Under the pieces are notes generated by a model, which did no database searches, was not told the DNA's origin, and saw only the letters and a list, made by a program, of their open reading frames with translations. This document shows positions 32,853-44,345 of a DNA stretch of 64,000 nucleotides, piece by piece. The stretch's first letter is position 1; each line of letters begins with the position of its first letter. Position numbers and translations under genes: made by a program. The stretch comes from Azolla caroliniana (taxonomy: Eukaryota; Polypodiophyta). Where the stretch lies: the NCBI GenBank assembly GCA_043228905.1, contig JBHGNT010000020.1:7254001-7318000 (forward strand), read 5' to 3'.

Positions 32853-33640
32853 CTAAGAAGAACCTTCTAGGAAATGTCGCCATTGTTGAAACGAATCCAC
32901 GATTGCAAGAAGCTCTTTGTCATGGATCTCATAGTTGATCTCTGCAGCTTCAAACTTTCGTGAATGAAAGGCGACAAGGTGTAGTTGTCCATCATCTCCA
33001 GTCTGCGAGAGGACACTCCCTAGTGCAAAATCGGATGCATCGGCTTCGAGGATGAAGCGTTTTGTTGGGTCGACATGTGCTAAGATAGGTGCCGTTGTAA
33101 ATGCTCGTTTTAAGCTTTCAAATGCCTTGGCTGCATCTGAACTCCATATAAATGGTCGATCTTTATGTGTGAGCTGAGTAAGCGGAAGCACAACCTTGGA
33201 ATAATCTTTAATAAATTTTTGATAAAAATTTGCAAACCCGAGAAAACATTGCACATCACGCACTGAAAGGGGCGTTTGCCACTCTAAAATTGCTTGTACC
33301 TTCATGGGGTCCATAGCAATACCATTTGACGATACAACATACCCCAAAAATTCCACTTGATTCTGGCCGAAACTACACTTTTCTAATTTTGTGTAGAGAC
33401 CATATTCTCGGAGTCGACGCAGTACCTGACGAACATGTTCATCATGCTCCTCTTGGGTCTTTGAGTAGATTAAAATATCATCTACGTAAACTATAGTGAA
33501 GATATCAAGAAAATCTCGAAAAATATCGTTCGCCATATGTTGGAAAATAGCAGGTGCATTCGTGAGACCGAATGGCATCACTGTATACTCAAAATGTCCA
33601 TAGCGAGTGCGGAAAGCTGTCTTCCATTCATCCCCGGGCG
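32853..33640 (-). pseudogene. RT core and RNase H of B2
   Basis: MPFGLTNAPAIFQHM, catalytic YVDD in FTIVYVDDILIYSKT, FLGYVVSS, then FLGFANFYQKFIKDY and the RNase H start ILEADASDFALGSVLSQ with EINYEIHDKELLAI. It follows the RT N-terminal part in a shifted frame. A run of Gs at 33632-33636 is one base short compared with element B, which breaks the frame after RIRPG. A stop at 32853-32855 follows EGSS. One homopolymer deletion could also be an assembly error. Confidence 0.9.
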
Positions 33641-34600
33641 AATCCGAACTAGATTATATGCTCCACGAAGGTCCAACTTCGTGAAATATTTTGCACCACT
33701 GAGACGTTCCAAAAGATTCGGGATTAATGGTAGAGCATATCTATTCCGAATAGTCACTTTGTTTAGCCCTCGATAATCCACGACCAACCGAAGAGTCCCA
33801 TTCTTCTTCTTAACAAAGAAGATAGGTGCACCAGCAGGGGATCTAGAATGCCGAATGAATCCGTTTGCCAGATTCTCATCAATATATTCCCGCAAAGTTT
33901 CTAGCTCTACAGGGGAGAGATTATAAATTGGGCCCCATGGAGGTTCTTTCCCTGGTTGTAAGTCAATAGGGCAGTCGTATGGCCGATGCTCCGGCAATGT
34001 ATTGGCCTTCACCTTATCAAAGACATCTGAAAACTCCTTGTATTTCTCCGGAAGTTTAATATCCGCCTCATGTGAAGTGGATGATGGAGTTGCTATTATT
34101 GCGAAGACGAACATGGCCTCGTTCCCCCCTTCCTCTCGCAACTGTCGTAAAGAGATGGGCGATAACTCCGGGGATCTATTATCACATGTAGGAGAGAGGG
34201 ATGCAGGGTTTGTGCTTTTTTCCCAAGTCTCCTCAATTGTTCTTTTCATCCAATCAATCTTTGGGTTATGGAGTTCAAACCAGGGGAGACCTAGAACTAT
34301 TGGGTGTTCCGGACTACGAATAATGTTGAAAGAGATTATGCTTGCCAAATTGCCAAGAACTATCCTAATTGGCTCAGACTCCTCGACTATATCTCCTAAT
34401 GCTATGGGACGTCCATCAATGACTCCTACGGCTACTGGGTTGGGAAGCTTATTCAAGAGGATGTTTTGTGACAAGGCAAATTCACGATCCATGAAACAAG
34501 AGTTGGCTCCAGAATCTAGAAGGGCAGAGGCTAGGACTCGATGACATGTAGATGTGGTAAGCTCGACTTGTGCTGAAAAAACTCGACTCACTTGATTTGA
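33595..34600 (-). CDS. Protease and N-terminal RT of B2
   Basis: An open frame with the retropepsin site [13 protein letters not shown] (D-S-G intact) and [16 protein letters not shown], then RT motifs [55 protein letters not shown]. It lies in a different frame from gag (gag stop at 34702), so pol would need frameshifting or a bypass. It loses frame at the G run near 33633. The intact protease contrasts with the mutated one in element B. Confidence 0.88.
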
Positions 34601-34701
34601 TGAAATGGAACCACGACTAGGAACTAACTCTACATAGCTAGGATGGTCCAGCCAAATGGCTCCTATTTTGGCCGGACTTACTCGTTTAACACATCCTCTA
34701 A

Positions 34702-35802
34702 TTAACTCAAGACATCGAATCTATTCTCATGGCATGGACTATGAGGCTTATTTATGTTATTAGAAGTAACAATAGAACTCGATGTAGGGTTTTCATTGGC
34801 ACTTACTTGGTATACTTGACGCCTAGGTTTATGTGGACAATTTACAGCTATATGTCCTGGACCACCACAATACACGCAAAGGCGATGCGCTCGACGTCGT
34901 TGCTTCTCAGCATCTGATAACGGCCCACAACGTTGTGTTGACTCTATTTCCATCGGAGTGGGGCCATCCCTTGTAATGGGTCTAGAAACTTGTGGAGGCG
35001 TTGCGACTACGGAAGCGTAAGTCTGCTTAGGTTGGCGGCGTAACATTTGTTGGCGCTCAGAACGTCGCTCAAATAGGCGATTATCACATCGCACAGCTCG
35101 ATTAATAGCTTCTGTAAGTGACTGCGGATCTTCAAGGAAAGTAAGAAGAAGATCTTTGACATCGTTTCTCAAACCTTGACGGAATTGATCCATTAAAGCT
35201 ACCTCATCCCAAGGGATATCGCATGCCAAGAGACGGAAATCGGCTGCATAAGACGACACGGGACGATCTCCTTGTCGGAGCCTTCGAATCTTGTTTATCG
35301 CTGTCCTAGTGTTGTCGATGTCTCCGAAACTAGCTTGAAACTCTTTAACAAATGCCTCGAAATCCTCCAGCAATGGTGATTTCTTCTGGAGAAGTTGTGC
35401 GAACCATGCTAACGTCGTACCGCATAGCAAAGTTCCCACTAATCCCACACGAGCAGCATCAGTTGGATACCGATTGGGATGTAGCTGAATAACTAGACGA
35501 ACTTGATTCAAAAAGCCTCGAAATAAAGACCTCGTACCATCAAACTTGGCAGGGAGGCTGATCTTTGGCTCTCTAGGGGAGTTCTGAGCCCCCGACGCTT
35601 GCTCACGTAATGACAATATAGTCGCCTCGAGTTGATGAACCCGCTGTGATATTTCTTCATATTGTTGAGCTTTTTCGGCGCTCACGTGTTGTAGATCTCC
35701 AAGTAGCCTTTGATTCTCATGCTCTAATGCCACAAATTTATTCGTGAGCATGTCGAGCTCAGAAAGAACACGCATGTATTCTTGTTTGCTCACGGACTCC
35801 AT
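34702..35802 (-). CDS. Gag of B2, intact (366 residues)
   Basis: The start [10 protein letters not shown] lies 75 bp from the primer site. Residues ~10-75 form a coiled coil ([19 protein letters not shown]). Residues ~85-250 are the gypsy capsid domain ([45 protein letters not shown]-like [16 protein letters not shown]). The zinc knuckle [14 protein letters not shown] near residue 310 is complete (C-x2-C-x4-H-x4-C). It ends at DVLS and stop. It forms the capsid that packages the element RNA in the cytoplasm. This is the best-preserved protein of the window. Confidence 0.93.
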   Translation of the reverse strand: MESVSKQEYMRVLSELDMLTNKFVALEHENQRLLGDLQHVSAEKAQQYEEISQRVHQLEATILSLREQASGAQNSPREPKISLPAKFDGTRSLFRGFLNQVRLVIQLHPNRYPTDAARVGLVGTLLCGTTLAWFAQLLQKKSPLLEDFEAFVKEFQASFGDIDNTRTAINKIRRLRQGDRPVSSYAADFRLLACDIPWDEVALMDQFRQGLRNDVKDLLLTFLEDPQSLTEAINRAVRCDNRLFERRSERQQMLRRQPKQTYASVVATPPQVSRPITRDGPTPMEIESTQRCGPLSDAEKQRRRAHRLCVYCGGPGHIAVNCPHKPRRQVYQVSANENPTSSSIVTSNNINKPHSPCHENRFDVLS

Positions 35803-35876
35803 AGCTTACGAGAGGAGAGGAGAAGGAAGAAGAGAACTTGTTAGGATTTGTGGAAGACGAAGAGATGAAAGGAAAA

Positions 35877-35890
35877 AAATTGGTTCAAAC
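35877..35890 (-). promoter_or_regulatory. Putative self-priming PBS of B2
   Basis: Element strand GTTTGAACCAATTT directly after the LTR. The last 12 bases are a perfect complement of AAATTGGTTCAA at the predicted start of R (36011-36000). No TGG-initial tRNA site is present. Confidence 0.65.
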
Positions 35891-36358
35891 TGTCAAGACT
35901 GAGAGAGAGAAAGAGAGAAAAAGAGATAGAGAGATAATTGAAGAGAATTATTGTATTGAAGCGTAAAATGGATTACAAAGAGTAGGCTACAAAATGTCAT
36001 TGAACCAATTTAGGTTTGGGATGGGTGGTAGATCCCTATTTATAAGTAATAGAGAACACTCTAGAATATTCTACGTTATCCTAGAATGTACAGTAATCTA
36101 GAAGATCTCTAGAGTATTCTAGAAGGTTCTAGTGGTATAGAACACCCTAGAATATTCTAGGTCATTCTAGAATGTAGAGTAATATAGAATATTCCTATGA
36201 TATTAGATTTCATATTCTAGAGACTATACATATAAGAATATTAATACAATGGTTAAGGATTTGACATGTGTACAACAAGGTCGTGGGTTCAAATCCTTTC
36301 GAGTCATAATGTGAGTGTCATCATCCTTTCGATGCATGATGTGAGTGTTATCATGACA
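35891..36358 (-). repeat. 5' LTR of B2 (468 bp)
   Basis: Same structure as the 3' LTR. TATA (TATAAATA) runs 36044-36037, the predicted start segment is 36011-36000 (33 nt from TATA), and HSEs lie at 36112-36129 and 36054-36071. The HSE, TATA and start segment are unchanged between the two LTRs. Confidence 0.95.
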
Positions 36359-37460
36359 TGAATAAAGTTACAATCCGCAATAGGTATGCACTTCCCCTTA
36401 TCTCAAGTCTTTTAGAACAGATCAATGGTGCTAGGTTCTTCACAAAGATCAACTTACGGGGGGGGCCTATAACCTCGTACGGATCCAACCAGGAGATGAA
36501 TGGAAGACCGCGTTCCGCACTAGATATGGGCACTTCGAGTATACGGTCATGCCGTTCGACCTCACTAATACGCCAGCAGTCTTCCAGCACATGGCAAATG
36601 ATATATTCCGAGATCTCTTGGATGTGTGTCTGATCATCTACTTGAATGATCTACTAGTTTATTCAAAGACCAAAGAAGAGCATGATTCTCATGTATTGTT
36701 AGTACTAAAACGACTTCGAGAACATGGTCTTTACGCAAAACTAGAAAAATGTAGCTTCGGGTGCAACCAAGTGGAATTTCTCAGCTACGTCATTTCATCA
36801 TAAGGCATCTCCATGGACCTAGCTAAGGTCAAGACGGTGGTAGAATGGCAGACTCCGTGCTCGGTGCGGGATGTGCAATGCTTTTTAGGCTTTGCCAATT
36901 TTTACCGGAAGTTTATACAAGATTACTCAAAGCTCGTTCTGCCTCTCACACAGCTTACCAGGAAGGGACAATCATTCATTTGGTCTGAAGAAGTAGATAT
37001 GGCTTTCGAGATTCTTAAAAAGGCATTTACATCGGCTCCAATTCTAGCTCATGTCGATCCGGAAAAACCATTCATTATCGAAGTGGACGCATCGGATTTC
37101 GCATTGGGGAGCATTCTGTCACAACGGGGTAATGATGAGAAGCTATATCCTGTAGCTTTTCACTCACGCAAGTTTGACGCCACCGAAATCAACTACGAAA
37201 TTCATGATAAGGAGCTATTGGCAATAGTGGACTCGTTTATGCAATGGAGGCATTTTTTAGAAGGATCCTCTCATCAAGTCACCGTATTCAGTGACCATAA
37301 AAACCTTGCCTACTTTCAGGATGCTCGTGCGTTAAATCGATGTCAAGCTCGGTGGGCCCACTTCCTCACACGTTTCGACTTCAAAATCACATATCGTTCA
37401 GGGAAGCACCAAGGGAAGGCAAGGCGGATGCATTATCACGGCGTTCGTATCTAACACCGC
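36359..37460 (+). pseudogene. RT core and RNase H of element B (continuation)
   Basis: Resumes at [19 protein letters not shown] after the B2 insertion. A frame change near 36470-36550 leads to [15 protein letters not shown]. The catalytic motif is YLND ([11 protein letters not shown]) instead of YxDD, so one metal-binding Asp is Asn and the RT is dead. A TAA at about 36801 interrupts. RNase H follows with PFIIEVDASDFALGSILSQ, EINYEIHDKELLAIVDS and FSDHKNLAYF. An indel in GGGAAGGCAAGGC near 37425 shifts the frame before ADALSRRSY. Confidence 0.9.
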
Positions 37461-38495
37461 GTCCTGGCGAGCCAACTTTCGATAACCAAAAGCAAGTAAT
37501 CTTTGGACCGGCACAACTGCAAGCAACACAGGTTTTTGGTATGCCCATGGATTCCCACATTATCAATATCATACGTGCGGACCTGAAGACAGATGCTTTC
37601 GCCCAAGCTATACTAGCACAAATTGATCCCTCTTGAGCGTCGTGTTCACAGTCGCAACCACCAGGTACAGACTATCGGCAATTCAAATACCATGATGGAT
37701 TACTATTCTTTAAAGAATTTTTGTATGTTCCTAATGGTTTTTGCCGCCTTCGAGTAGTACAAAACTGTCATGACACATATACAACTGGGAATTCTGGTAG
37801 TACTAAAACATTAGATTTAGTACAACGATCATTCTGGTGGCCCCGTATGCGACAATTTGTCGAAGATTTTGTTCGGACTTGTGATACATGTTGTAGAGCA
37901 AAAATGCCAAGGCATCATCCATATGGTTTATTAGAACCATTACCAATTCCAAGCAAGCCATGGCAATCCATTGCTCTAGATTTCATCACAAATCTTCCAG
38001 TCTCTAAGGGGTTCAATGCGATTCTAACAATGGTAGATCAATATACGAAGATGGCTCATTTCTTGCCATGTACTAAGGAAATCTCCAGTGAAGACACCGC
38101 CGAAATTATCATGCGTGAAGTATGTCGGCATCATGGACTTCCCGATAGTATCATCAGCGATCGTGGATCCCAGTTCGTGTCAAAATTTTGGAAGCACCTT
38201 TTTAAAATGCTCAAGGTCACTTGTAACCTCTCCTCCGGCTACCACCCACAAACCGACGGTCAAGCTGAACGAACAAATCAAACACTGGAGCAATATTTGC
38301 GGTTCTTTATCAGCTATCATCAGGATAACTGGGCAGATATTCTCCACTTTGTCGAATTTGCCTATAATAACTCTATCCACTCATCGACTAAAGTTATGCC
38401 ATTTTATGCTTATACGGGATGTCACCCTCGGTGGAGTGTACTTGAAACCCTAGAGGTGTCCACAAATCCTTGCGCGGAGGATCATTTGGAGTAGT
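37430..38495 (+). pseudogene. Integrase zinc and catalytic domains of element B
   Basis: After KADALSRRSY a linker has a stop at 37636. From about 37660 the frame reads YVPNGFCRLRVVQNCHDTY, LVQRSFWWPRMRQFVEDF and CDTCCRAK (zinc finger; the His in the usual GH position is Asn). The core has all three catalytic residues: LDFITNLPVSKGF (Asp), IISDRGSQF (Asp) and GQAERTNQTLEQYL (Glu). A TAG at about 38493 ends it within EDHLE. It is collinear with the B2 integrase. Confidence 0.9.
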
Positions 38496-39064
38496 TACGC
38501 AAGATACAAGCAGATTTATCTACTCATCTCCAGAAAGCTCAACAAACACACAAGGTCTATGCGGATCGCCATCGACTTCCATCTAGTTTTAACATTGGAG
38601 ATCGGGTGTGGCTGCTACGACGACACATAAAGACTACTTGCCAATGTGAGAAGTTGGATTATCGACAATTAGGCCCTTTCCGTATTATCGGAAAGATTAA
38701 TGATGCTGTTTTTCGTCTCGATCTACCTCCTCAACTTCGGATACATCCGGTGTTTCATAGTTCTCTCCTCGAACCCTATAACGAGAGCACCATCCCAGGA
38801 CGTATTATACAACCTCCACCCCCGATCGAGCTTGAAGATGGACCAGAGTACGAGGTCGCCGCCATCCTTGATTCCAAGATTGTTCGCAACAAGCTCTACT
38901 ATCTAGTCGATTGGCTAGACTATAGTCCCAACAAACGTACTTGGGAACCGACCAAGAATGTGACCAATGCTCGTGCGCTTCTTGAAGACTTCCATCTTCA
39001 ATATCCACACAAACCGGGTCCTCCATCCAAAACGACTCGTGACACTCGTCGTTTTAAAGACTGA
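38496..39064 (+). pseudogene. Integrase C-terminus and chromodomain of element B
   Basis: Begins LRKIQADLSTHLQKAQQTH, then GDRVWLLRRHIKTT, GPFRIIGKINDAVFRLDL (GPY/F type) and HPVFHSSLLEPY. The chromodomain follows (YEVAAILDSKIVRNKLYYLV, DWLDYSPNKRTWEPTKNV). The reading ends at RRFKD, short of the polypurine tract seen in B2. Element B is broken off here. Confidence 0.88.
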
Positions 39065-39315
39065 TAGACAAAATACCAAGATCAAAGAAGACAGAAACTA
39101 TATTAAACGGTGCTCTCCAAAACACGCTAGCCCTTTACAGTGTTCTTTCACGCTTTACATACACAGGGCTTCTGATCGGTTACGGTTCCTGCGTGAACCG
39201 TTACATGCATTACTTTAACGCCCCTAATATACTAATTTATTTACAATGCGTTATGGCCGGCGGTTACAATTCCGGCAGACAACAGTATTGCAACTGAACG
39301 CGCCCCCCTATTATT
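39065..39315. other. Junction DNA between elements B and C
   Basis: About 250 bp with no ORF and no tRNA. It contains two CCGGCGGTTAC/GGTTACGG-like repeats and a C run (39303-39309). It could be an LTR remnant, but I cannot assign it to a family. Confidence 0.3.
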
Positions 39316-39860
39316 TTGAAGACCATGGTTCAAAACAACGCACATCAAGCAGAACTAGTAGAAGAACATTATCACTTTCCGATGAGGGAAAACCAAAGTC
39401 TGCAGGAACGTGCTGGTACGAGTAAGCAGCTAATGCCCCTATATGTCGAAAGTATCAATATGTTGGATGGATTGGCGGATAAGGAAATAGAGCAGTATCT
39501 AGAAGAACACCCCAAGATAGTGCCGCTTTTTGAGGTGGACGTAGCCGAAGTTGTCACATCATATGTTACATACCAGGAGGAGGAATTCGACGAGCCGGAT
39601 CAGGAAGCGATCTACGAACTCCAATAGGCCCAGGAAGCTTTGGAACAAGAAATGGTCGTATCGCAAACAGTGAAGGCATCAACATTGCAAGAAGTCAACC
39701 TTGGGACAGGCGAGGCACCCCGATCATTACATGTAGCCAAGGAAATGCCATCGTAGAAAAGACGACAATGATAGAATTATTGTTCAAAGAATTCAGGGAT
39801 GTTTTCGCTTGGTCCTATGAAGATGTGTGGGGTCTTGATCCAAAGCTCTATTAGCATTAG
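39316..39860 (+). pseudogene. Protease-RT linker of element C
   Basis: Reads MPLYVESINMLDGLADKEIE, QYLEEHPKIVPLFEVDVAEV, then EALEQEMVVSQTVKASTLQE. The same order occurs in D (55540-55996: LYAEGVLLDGLADDEVNSFL, DHPKIFPLFYIDIMEVV). The stop at 39625 and a frame change near 39755 break it. The VFAWSYEDV motif just before RT corresponds to the usual FAWSYxDM of plant gypsy elements. Confidence 0.8.
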
Positions 39861-40420
39861 ATACACCTCAGCATGGATGCTAAACCAGTAGCACAAAGAC
39901 GGTACTTGATGAACCCAAACTATGTGCTGAAGGTAAAAGAAGAAATCGACAAATTGCTCAGAGTGGGTTTTATCTGGCCGGTAAAGCAGGCCACGTGGTT
40001 GAGTCTAATAGTTGTGGTTCCCAAAAAGAATGGGAAATTTGAGGTTTGTGTCGATTACCGGAAACTCAACGCGGCCACAATAATGAATGCCTTTCCGCAT
40101 CCATAATGCCTTTCCGCTACCATTTATGGATGGAATACTGGATGCGGTAGCAGGACATGAGGTATACAGCTTCTTGGATGGATTCAGTGGGTATAATAAA
40201 ATCCGGATACATCCAGATGACCAGGAAAAGAGGCCCTTCATTATGGAATGGGGTGTATTTGTTGCGGTCATGATGATGTTTGGGCTAAAAACGGCGCCTG
40301 CAACATTTCAGAGGATCATAATGGAAATATTTGACGAATACATTCTGTCCTATATGTAGATATTCTTGGATGATATTTCTATCTACAACCGGTAGGAGGA
40401 TCACTTAGACCATCTCTGGA
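39861..40420 (+). pseudogene. Reverse transcriptase of element C
   Basis: RRYLMNPNYVLKVKEEIDKL, VVVPKKNGKFEVCVDYRKLN, then FLDGFSGYNKIRIHPDDQEK and MFGLKTAPATFQRI. The catalytic motif is IFLDDISIY. A 15-bp tandem duplication (ATAATGCCTTTCCGC at 40080-40110) shifts the frame, and a TAG precedes FLDD (near 40358). FLDG in place of LDL before GY is typical of this lineage; D has the same FLDGFSGY. Confidence 0.88.
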
Positions 40421-41256
40421 TGTGTCTCAAGAAATGTTGGGGATTCCGATTGACTTTGAATCTGGCAAAGTGTGTATTCAAGGTCACGAGTGGAGTGCTA
40501 CTCGGACACACAGAGCAAGGAATTGTAGTACATTCAGACAAGGTGACAACAATCCTGCAAGCACGGGCACCAACAAATGTGAAGACCTTGAGCCGATTCT
40601 TGAGACAAATCCGATGGCATAGCCGGATGCTCCGGTACTTAGCAGATTTCACCACTCCGTTGCATGTAGCTGTGCATCGATTACCCTTCCAGTGGACGGA
40701 ACAGGAGGATAAAGCATACCAAGCACTCAAAGTCAATGGTACAACCTCCCGACTGTTAAAGGATTTCCACGTATTTGTAGAGGCATCGGATGTAGCCATC
40801 GGAAGTGTCTTCATGCAGCTCACTGAGCCGAAATGGTACCGGCCGGTGTATTACGCGAGTCGGAAGCTTTCCAAAGCTGAGCGAAACTATTCGACCATGG
40901 AAAGAGAAGCTCTTAGAATGGTTTACAATGTAACAAAGTACCGGCACTACTTCTTAGGTCGGAAATTTTCCTTTCATGTTGACCACTCTGCATTAGTCTA
41001 TCTGATGTCTAAAGCGTCACTAACGGGAAAGCTAGCAAGGTGGACCTTATTATTGCAAGAATTCGAATTTGACATATACCACCGGCCCGGAGTCCAACAT
41101 GCAGTAGTAGATTACTTAAGCCGGTTGGAATCCGGCGAATCCAACGACAGAGTCCACAACCAGTTCCCAAACACGGAGTTGTTCAAAGTTACCGCGGAGG
41201 TAGTGGTCGATGAAACAATTTCCGGTGAAGATAAATGGCTAACGGACATGCATTAG
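40420..41256 (+). pseudogene. RNase H and RT thumb of element C
   Basis: A 278-residue open stretch: LGHTEQGIVVHSDKVTTI, FLRQIRWHSRMLRYLADF, then RNase H with FVEASDVAIGSVFM (first Asp replaced by Glu), MEREALRMVYNV and FHVDHSALVYL, and HRPGVQHAVVDYLSRLESGE. It is the longest undamaged segment of element C. The substitution in the first metal-binding position would weaken activity. Confidence 0.9.
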
Positions 41257-41990
41257 CTTTTGCGTACCGAATTAACATCGAAAGATCTGAGCCGGGACGA
41301 GCGGAATTGACTCGTAATACAGAGCTGACAATTTTGTTTGGTGCAGGACACACTATACCACAAGGGAGAAGGGAACGGACAGAATCTGGTGACCCGTGGT
41401 CTAGAGTGACGAGGAAGAAGTGGTATTACACGACGCACATTGCGGATTTTCCAGAGGACACTATGCCGGAGATGCCACAACTCGGAAGATATGGCAAAGT
41501 GGGTTATGGTGGCCGAGTCCGGTACTGCAAGGAATGCGAGTTATGCCAACAAATGGGACAACCAACGGAGCAAGCTTGAATGTTGCATCAACCGGTTCTA
41601 CTGTTGGAACCATTCCAAAAGTGGGGATTGGACTTTGTCGAACCATTCAAGCCAGCAAGGCATACTGGAAACCGTTATATTATAGTCACCACTGATTATT
41701 GCACCAAGTGGGTGGAGGCAAAGGCGCTCCAAGATAACACCGCGGCATCCAAGGCCAAGTTCTTGCACGAATACATGTGGTGCCAGTATGACTGTCCGAT
41801 TGAACTAATTAGTGACCAAGGCGGACATTTCATCGGACAAGTAGTGGAAAGTTTGACAACCTTCTATGTAGTGGTCCACAAAAGAAGCACTGCGTCCTAC
41901 CCACAAATGAACGGATTAGCTGAATCAAGGAACAAAACGCTTCAGAATATCCTCCGAAAGATTGTGAATGAGAACTAGACGGATTGGGAT
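41257..41990 (+). pseudogene. Integrase of element C
   Basis: The zinc domain (DAHCGFSRGHYAGDATTRKI, CELCQQMGQ) is split between frames at 41420-41580. The core, in one frame from 41580, reads PFQKWGLDFVEPFKPARHTG, LISDQGGHFIGQVV and GLAESRNKTLQNIL, holding the Asp-Asp-Glu triad. A TAG at 41976 ends it. It inserts element cDNA. The core is collinear with that of D (57716-58700). Confidence 0.88.
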
Positions 41991-42260
41991 ACGAAATTGC
42001 ATAGTGTGATGTGGGCATACCGGACGACGTACAAAACAAGCATCCCGTTGACACTGTTTCGATTGGTATTCGAATTGGAAGCGGTCATGCCGATGGAATT
42101 CTAGATACCTAGTTTATGGATACAAGTCCGGGAACGCTTAAGAAAGAAAGAGTCTGAATGGATCCGGTTGGAAACATTGTGTGAATTGGAGGAACACCGG
42201 TCAACCGACACCGGAAGGGCAACGAAAAGGACTTCAGTATCGGGAAATCGGTGTTGGTAT

Positions 42261-42470
42261 TCCAGACCTAGAAGGGAAGTATGCTAGGAAAGCTGAGGTT
42301 CCAGTGGACCGGCCCATTTTGGATCACGAAGGAGTTTAAAGGGCCTTATGAGCTTGGTACTTTAGCCGGGGAAGTACTTGAGAAATGGGTGAATGGCTTC
42401 CGGGTTAAACCCTACAAAGGACCCATGTTGGTAAACCCGTTCAAGGAACCGGATGAACGCAAGGACTAGG
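42261..42470 (+). pseudogene. Integrase GPY/F domain of element C
   Basis: KLRFQWTGPFWITKEF, GPYELGTLAGEVLEKWVNGF and RVKPYKGP correspond to the C-terminal GPY/F module, which binds DNA. The same block with more stops lies in D at 59010-59160. The stretch 41991-42260 in between is coding-like but broken. Confidence 0.8.
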
Positions 42471-42889
42471 CAACCGGAGAAGAAGTTACTAGCACAACCC
42501 CAGCGGAACCGGAGCCAGTAAACAAGAAAGTGTCGGATGACTCAATAGCACTCGGAATGGCAGGAGTCTAAATTGTACCAGAATGAATGAATGGAAAAAA
42601 AAAGATATTTGAGATATTGAACGGGCACAATGAAAAGGCGAGTGGAAGCCGCGTGATGTCAGCCTATTTAAAGCGCACCACACGGCGTAATCATGTTATT
42701 ATGGTACACGAGGGGCATGCATGGGACTCAAGAAGAGGCGGTTGCGAACGATGGGGATGCAAAAGTTTCAGACACACAAGGGAGTTTCATTTCGCGAAAG
42801 AAAGATCTTATGAGCACAAAGAGTACAGACTTCTGGAAAGATACAGGCACTTAACCACCGGAACGACCTACACGAAGAAAGCATAGAAC

Positions 42890-43800
42890 CCATGGCGCTC
42901 TCAAAAGAATCAAGGGACTAGCTCATCATGCACGGCCTCGAAGGATTTCTTCGGGTAGTAGAAGCACCACCCCATGAAGAACCAAAGAAGGTCGCAGCTA
43001 CGATCGACTTGGACGAACTCTCCGAAGGCACAGTGCAGGCGTCCATAGAACTACCTTGCGGAGGCCTGTACTCCATCGAGAACCCCTCCACCCAAATACT
43101 GACGGAATATTTTGGGGAGTTCTCGATCACAAGCAAGGTGTACCGGACACAGGGAGGCGAAAATCCCATGTTCCAGGAAGTGGCTTAAGTGTTGCTCAAG
43201 TACGGATTTGTTCATCCCTGACCACTCAACATGCCCAAGAATAGGGTCGGATTTATTATCTCAACATTCAAAGGCCTAAAAGTGGATTGGCCGATAATAG
43301 TGGTTGACTCCTTACGAACGACAATTGCGGCCGGATTAGCACAGTGCTTATGGTGCTACTTACATCAACACGCGCCATCAAACCAAAGAAACGGGCACGG
43401 CAGGAGACCACTCCAAACCAGTCATCCAAGAGATGGCGGCTCTTTGCCAAACATAACCCCAGATGGACAACAAGGGAAGCACCCCGACGGACAGAGACAA
43501 TTCCGGAGCCCTGGAGTGAATCAACATTGGAGAAACGTCCGAAGAAAACGGCGAAACTAATCAAGATAAAGTTGCACCGACATGATAGGGAACTACCGGA
43601 ACTGGTGATGAAGGCCCGCTAGGAAACTATAGAAGAGGAGGAAGAGGAAGAAGAAAAACACCTCCAGCGACATCCCAAGAGATGAGATTCTGAGCAGCAT
43701 GGGGAAGGATCGGGTCCGGGGAAGGACAATACACCGATTCCTCGCTCAACGGTGGTGGAGCCAAGACTAGAGGCAGAGACAACAAAAGGGCCAAAAGCGG
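42890..43800 (+). pseudogene. Extra ORF after integrase in element C
   Basis: MHGLEGFLRVVEAPPHEEPK, then GLYSIENPSTQILTEYFGEF and VYRTQGGENPMFQEVA, followed by KNRVGFIISTFKGLKVDWP. A homologous ORF occurs in D at the same place (59602-60895), with HGLGGYLKV, VLEAHFGE, YRTQGG and KKRARIIITTYAGRVIDWG. I do not recognise the protein. The location after integrase recalls the extra ORFs of Tat/Athila-type elements. A stop at 43187 and frame changes break it, and E is inserted at 43801. Confidence 0.65.
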
Positions 43801-44329
43801 TGTCGCATTGTTACGCGCATGCGTGTAGGAGGAGGCGGGACCACGGGGGTCTTGGACTAGGGAGTAGAGGAGAAAGAATAAGATATGTTTGGAAGCTTAG
43901 CTCAAGAGGAGAAGAAGAAAGAATAAGATCACCACATAGAAGGAGAGATCGACGGAGGTAAGATACTCAACAAGATATATTAAAACAAACGAATGATTAC
44001 AACAATGGTGCCCGCATGGGCCACACCAAACGACTATGAGAAAACTCTAACCGAAGACGAATAAGGAAACCCTAAATGAAACCCTAAACCTAAAACGGTA
44101 AGAACTCTAGACTAAGTGGTATACCTCTCACACGCAAAATAGGCAACCCCTTCATAAGTGACCCCTCCCTTCCTTTTATAGCCCAAGGAGGGAGGGACCT
44201 TACAATGTGGGATAAAATTTCCCCTCTTATTTCTATAGACCATTTCCTAGTATACATGTGCAGATGGTGCACACCACCAATTTGCCTATTCCACCCCGTT
44301 TCCGCCTATGGACGAAAATCTTCACAACA
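43801..44329 (-). repeat. 3' LTR of element E
   Basis: Plus-strand TGTCGCATTG to CTTCACAACA. The minus-strand TATA region (CTATAAAAGGAAGG, near 44175) and the GGGACCACGGGGGTCTTGGA box near the U5 end match the partner LTR at 48173 and the solo LTR at 58007. Confidence 0.9.
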
Positions 44330-44345
44330 TCCGCCCCCACCAAAC

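Larger units (their letters stand above)
30581..36358 (-). mobile_element. Nearly complete chromodomain gypsy element B2 (5778 bp), TSD TGAAT
   Basis: Two 468-bp LTRs with about 8 visible differences (~1.7%), flanked by TGAAT at 30576-30580 and 36359-36363. Internal order on the minus strand is a self-priming-type PBS, gag, protease, RT, RNase H, integrase, chromodomain and a polypurine tract (GAAGAAGGGGGATAG, 31063-31049). It sits in the RT of element B, same family, opposite strand. Only one frameshift and two in-frame stops break pol, so it is young. Confidence 0.95.
27273..39064 (+). mobile_element. Chromodomain Ty3/gypsy element B, 3'-truncated, doubly interrupted
   Basis: Order on the plus strand: LTR 27273-27742, self-priming-type PBS, gag, [solo LTR 29053-29840], protease/RT, [element B2 30581-36358], RT/RNase H, integrase, chromodomain ending at 39064. 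No 3' LTR follows, so the 3' end has been lost. Removing the two insertions with one copy of each target duplication restores collinearity with B2, the intact-order relative. Several stops and frameshifts show that it is old. Confidence 0.9.

Noticed and set aside
39065-39315. 3' LTR of element B.
   Set aside because: It has no TGTCATGAT start, no heat-shock words and no TATAAA. It does not match the 470-bp LTR.
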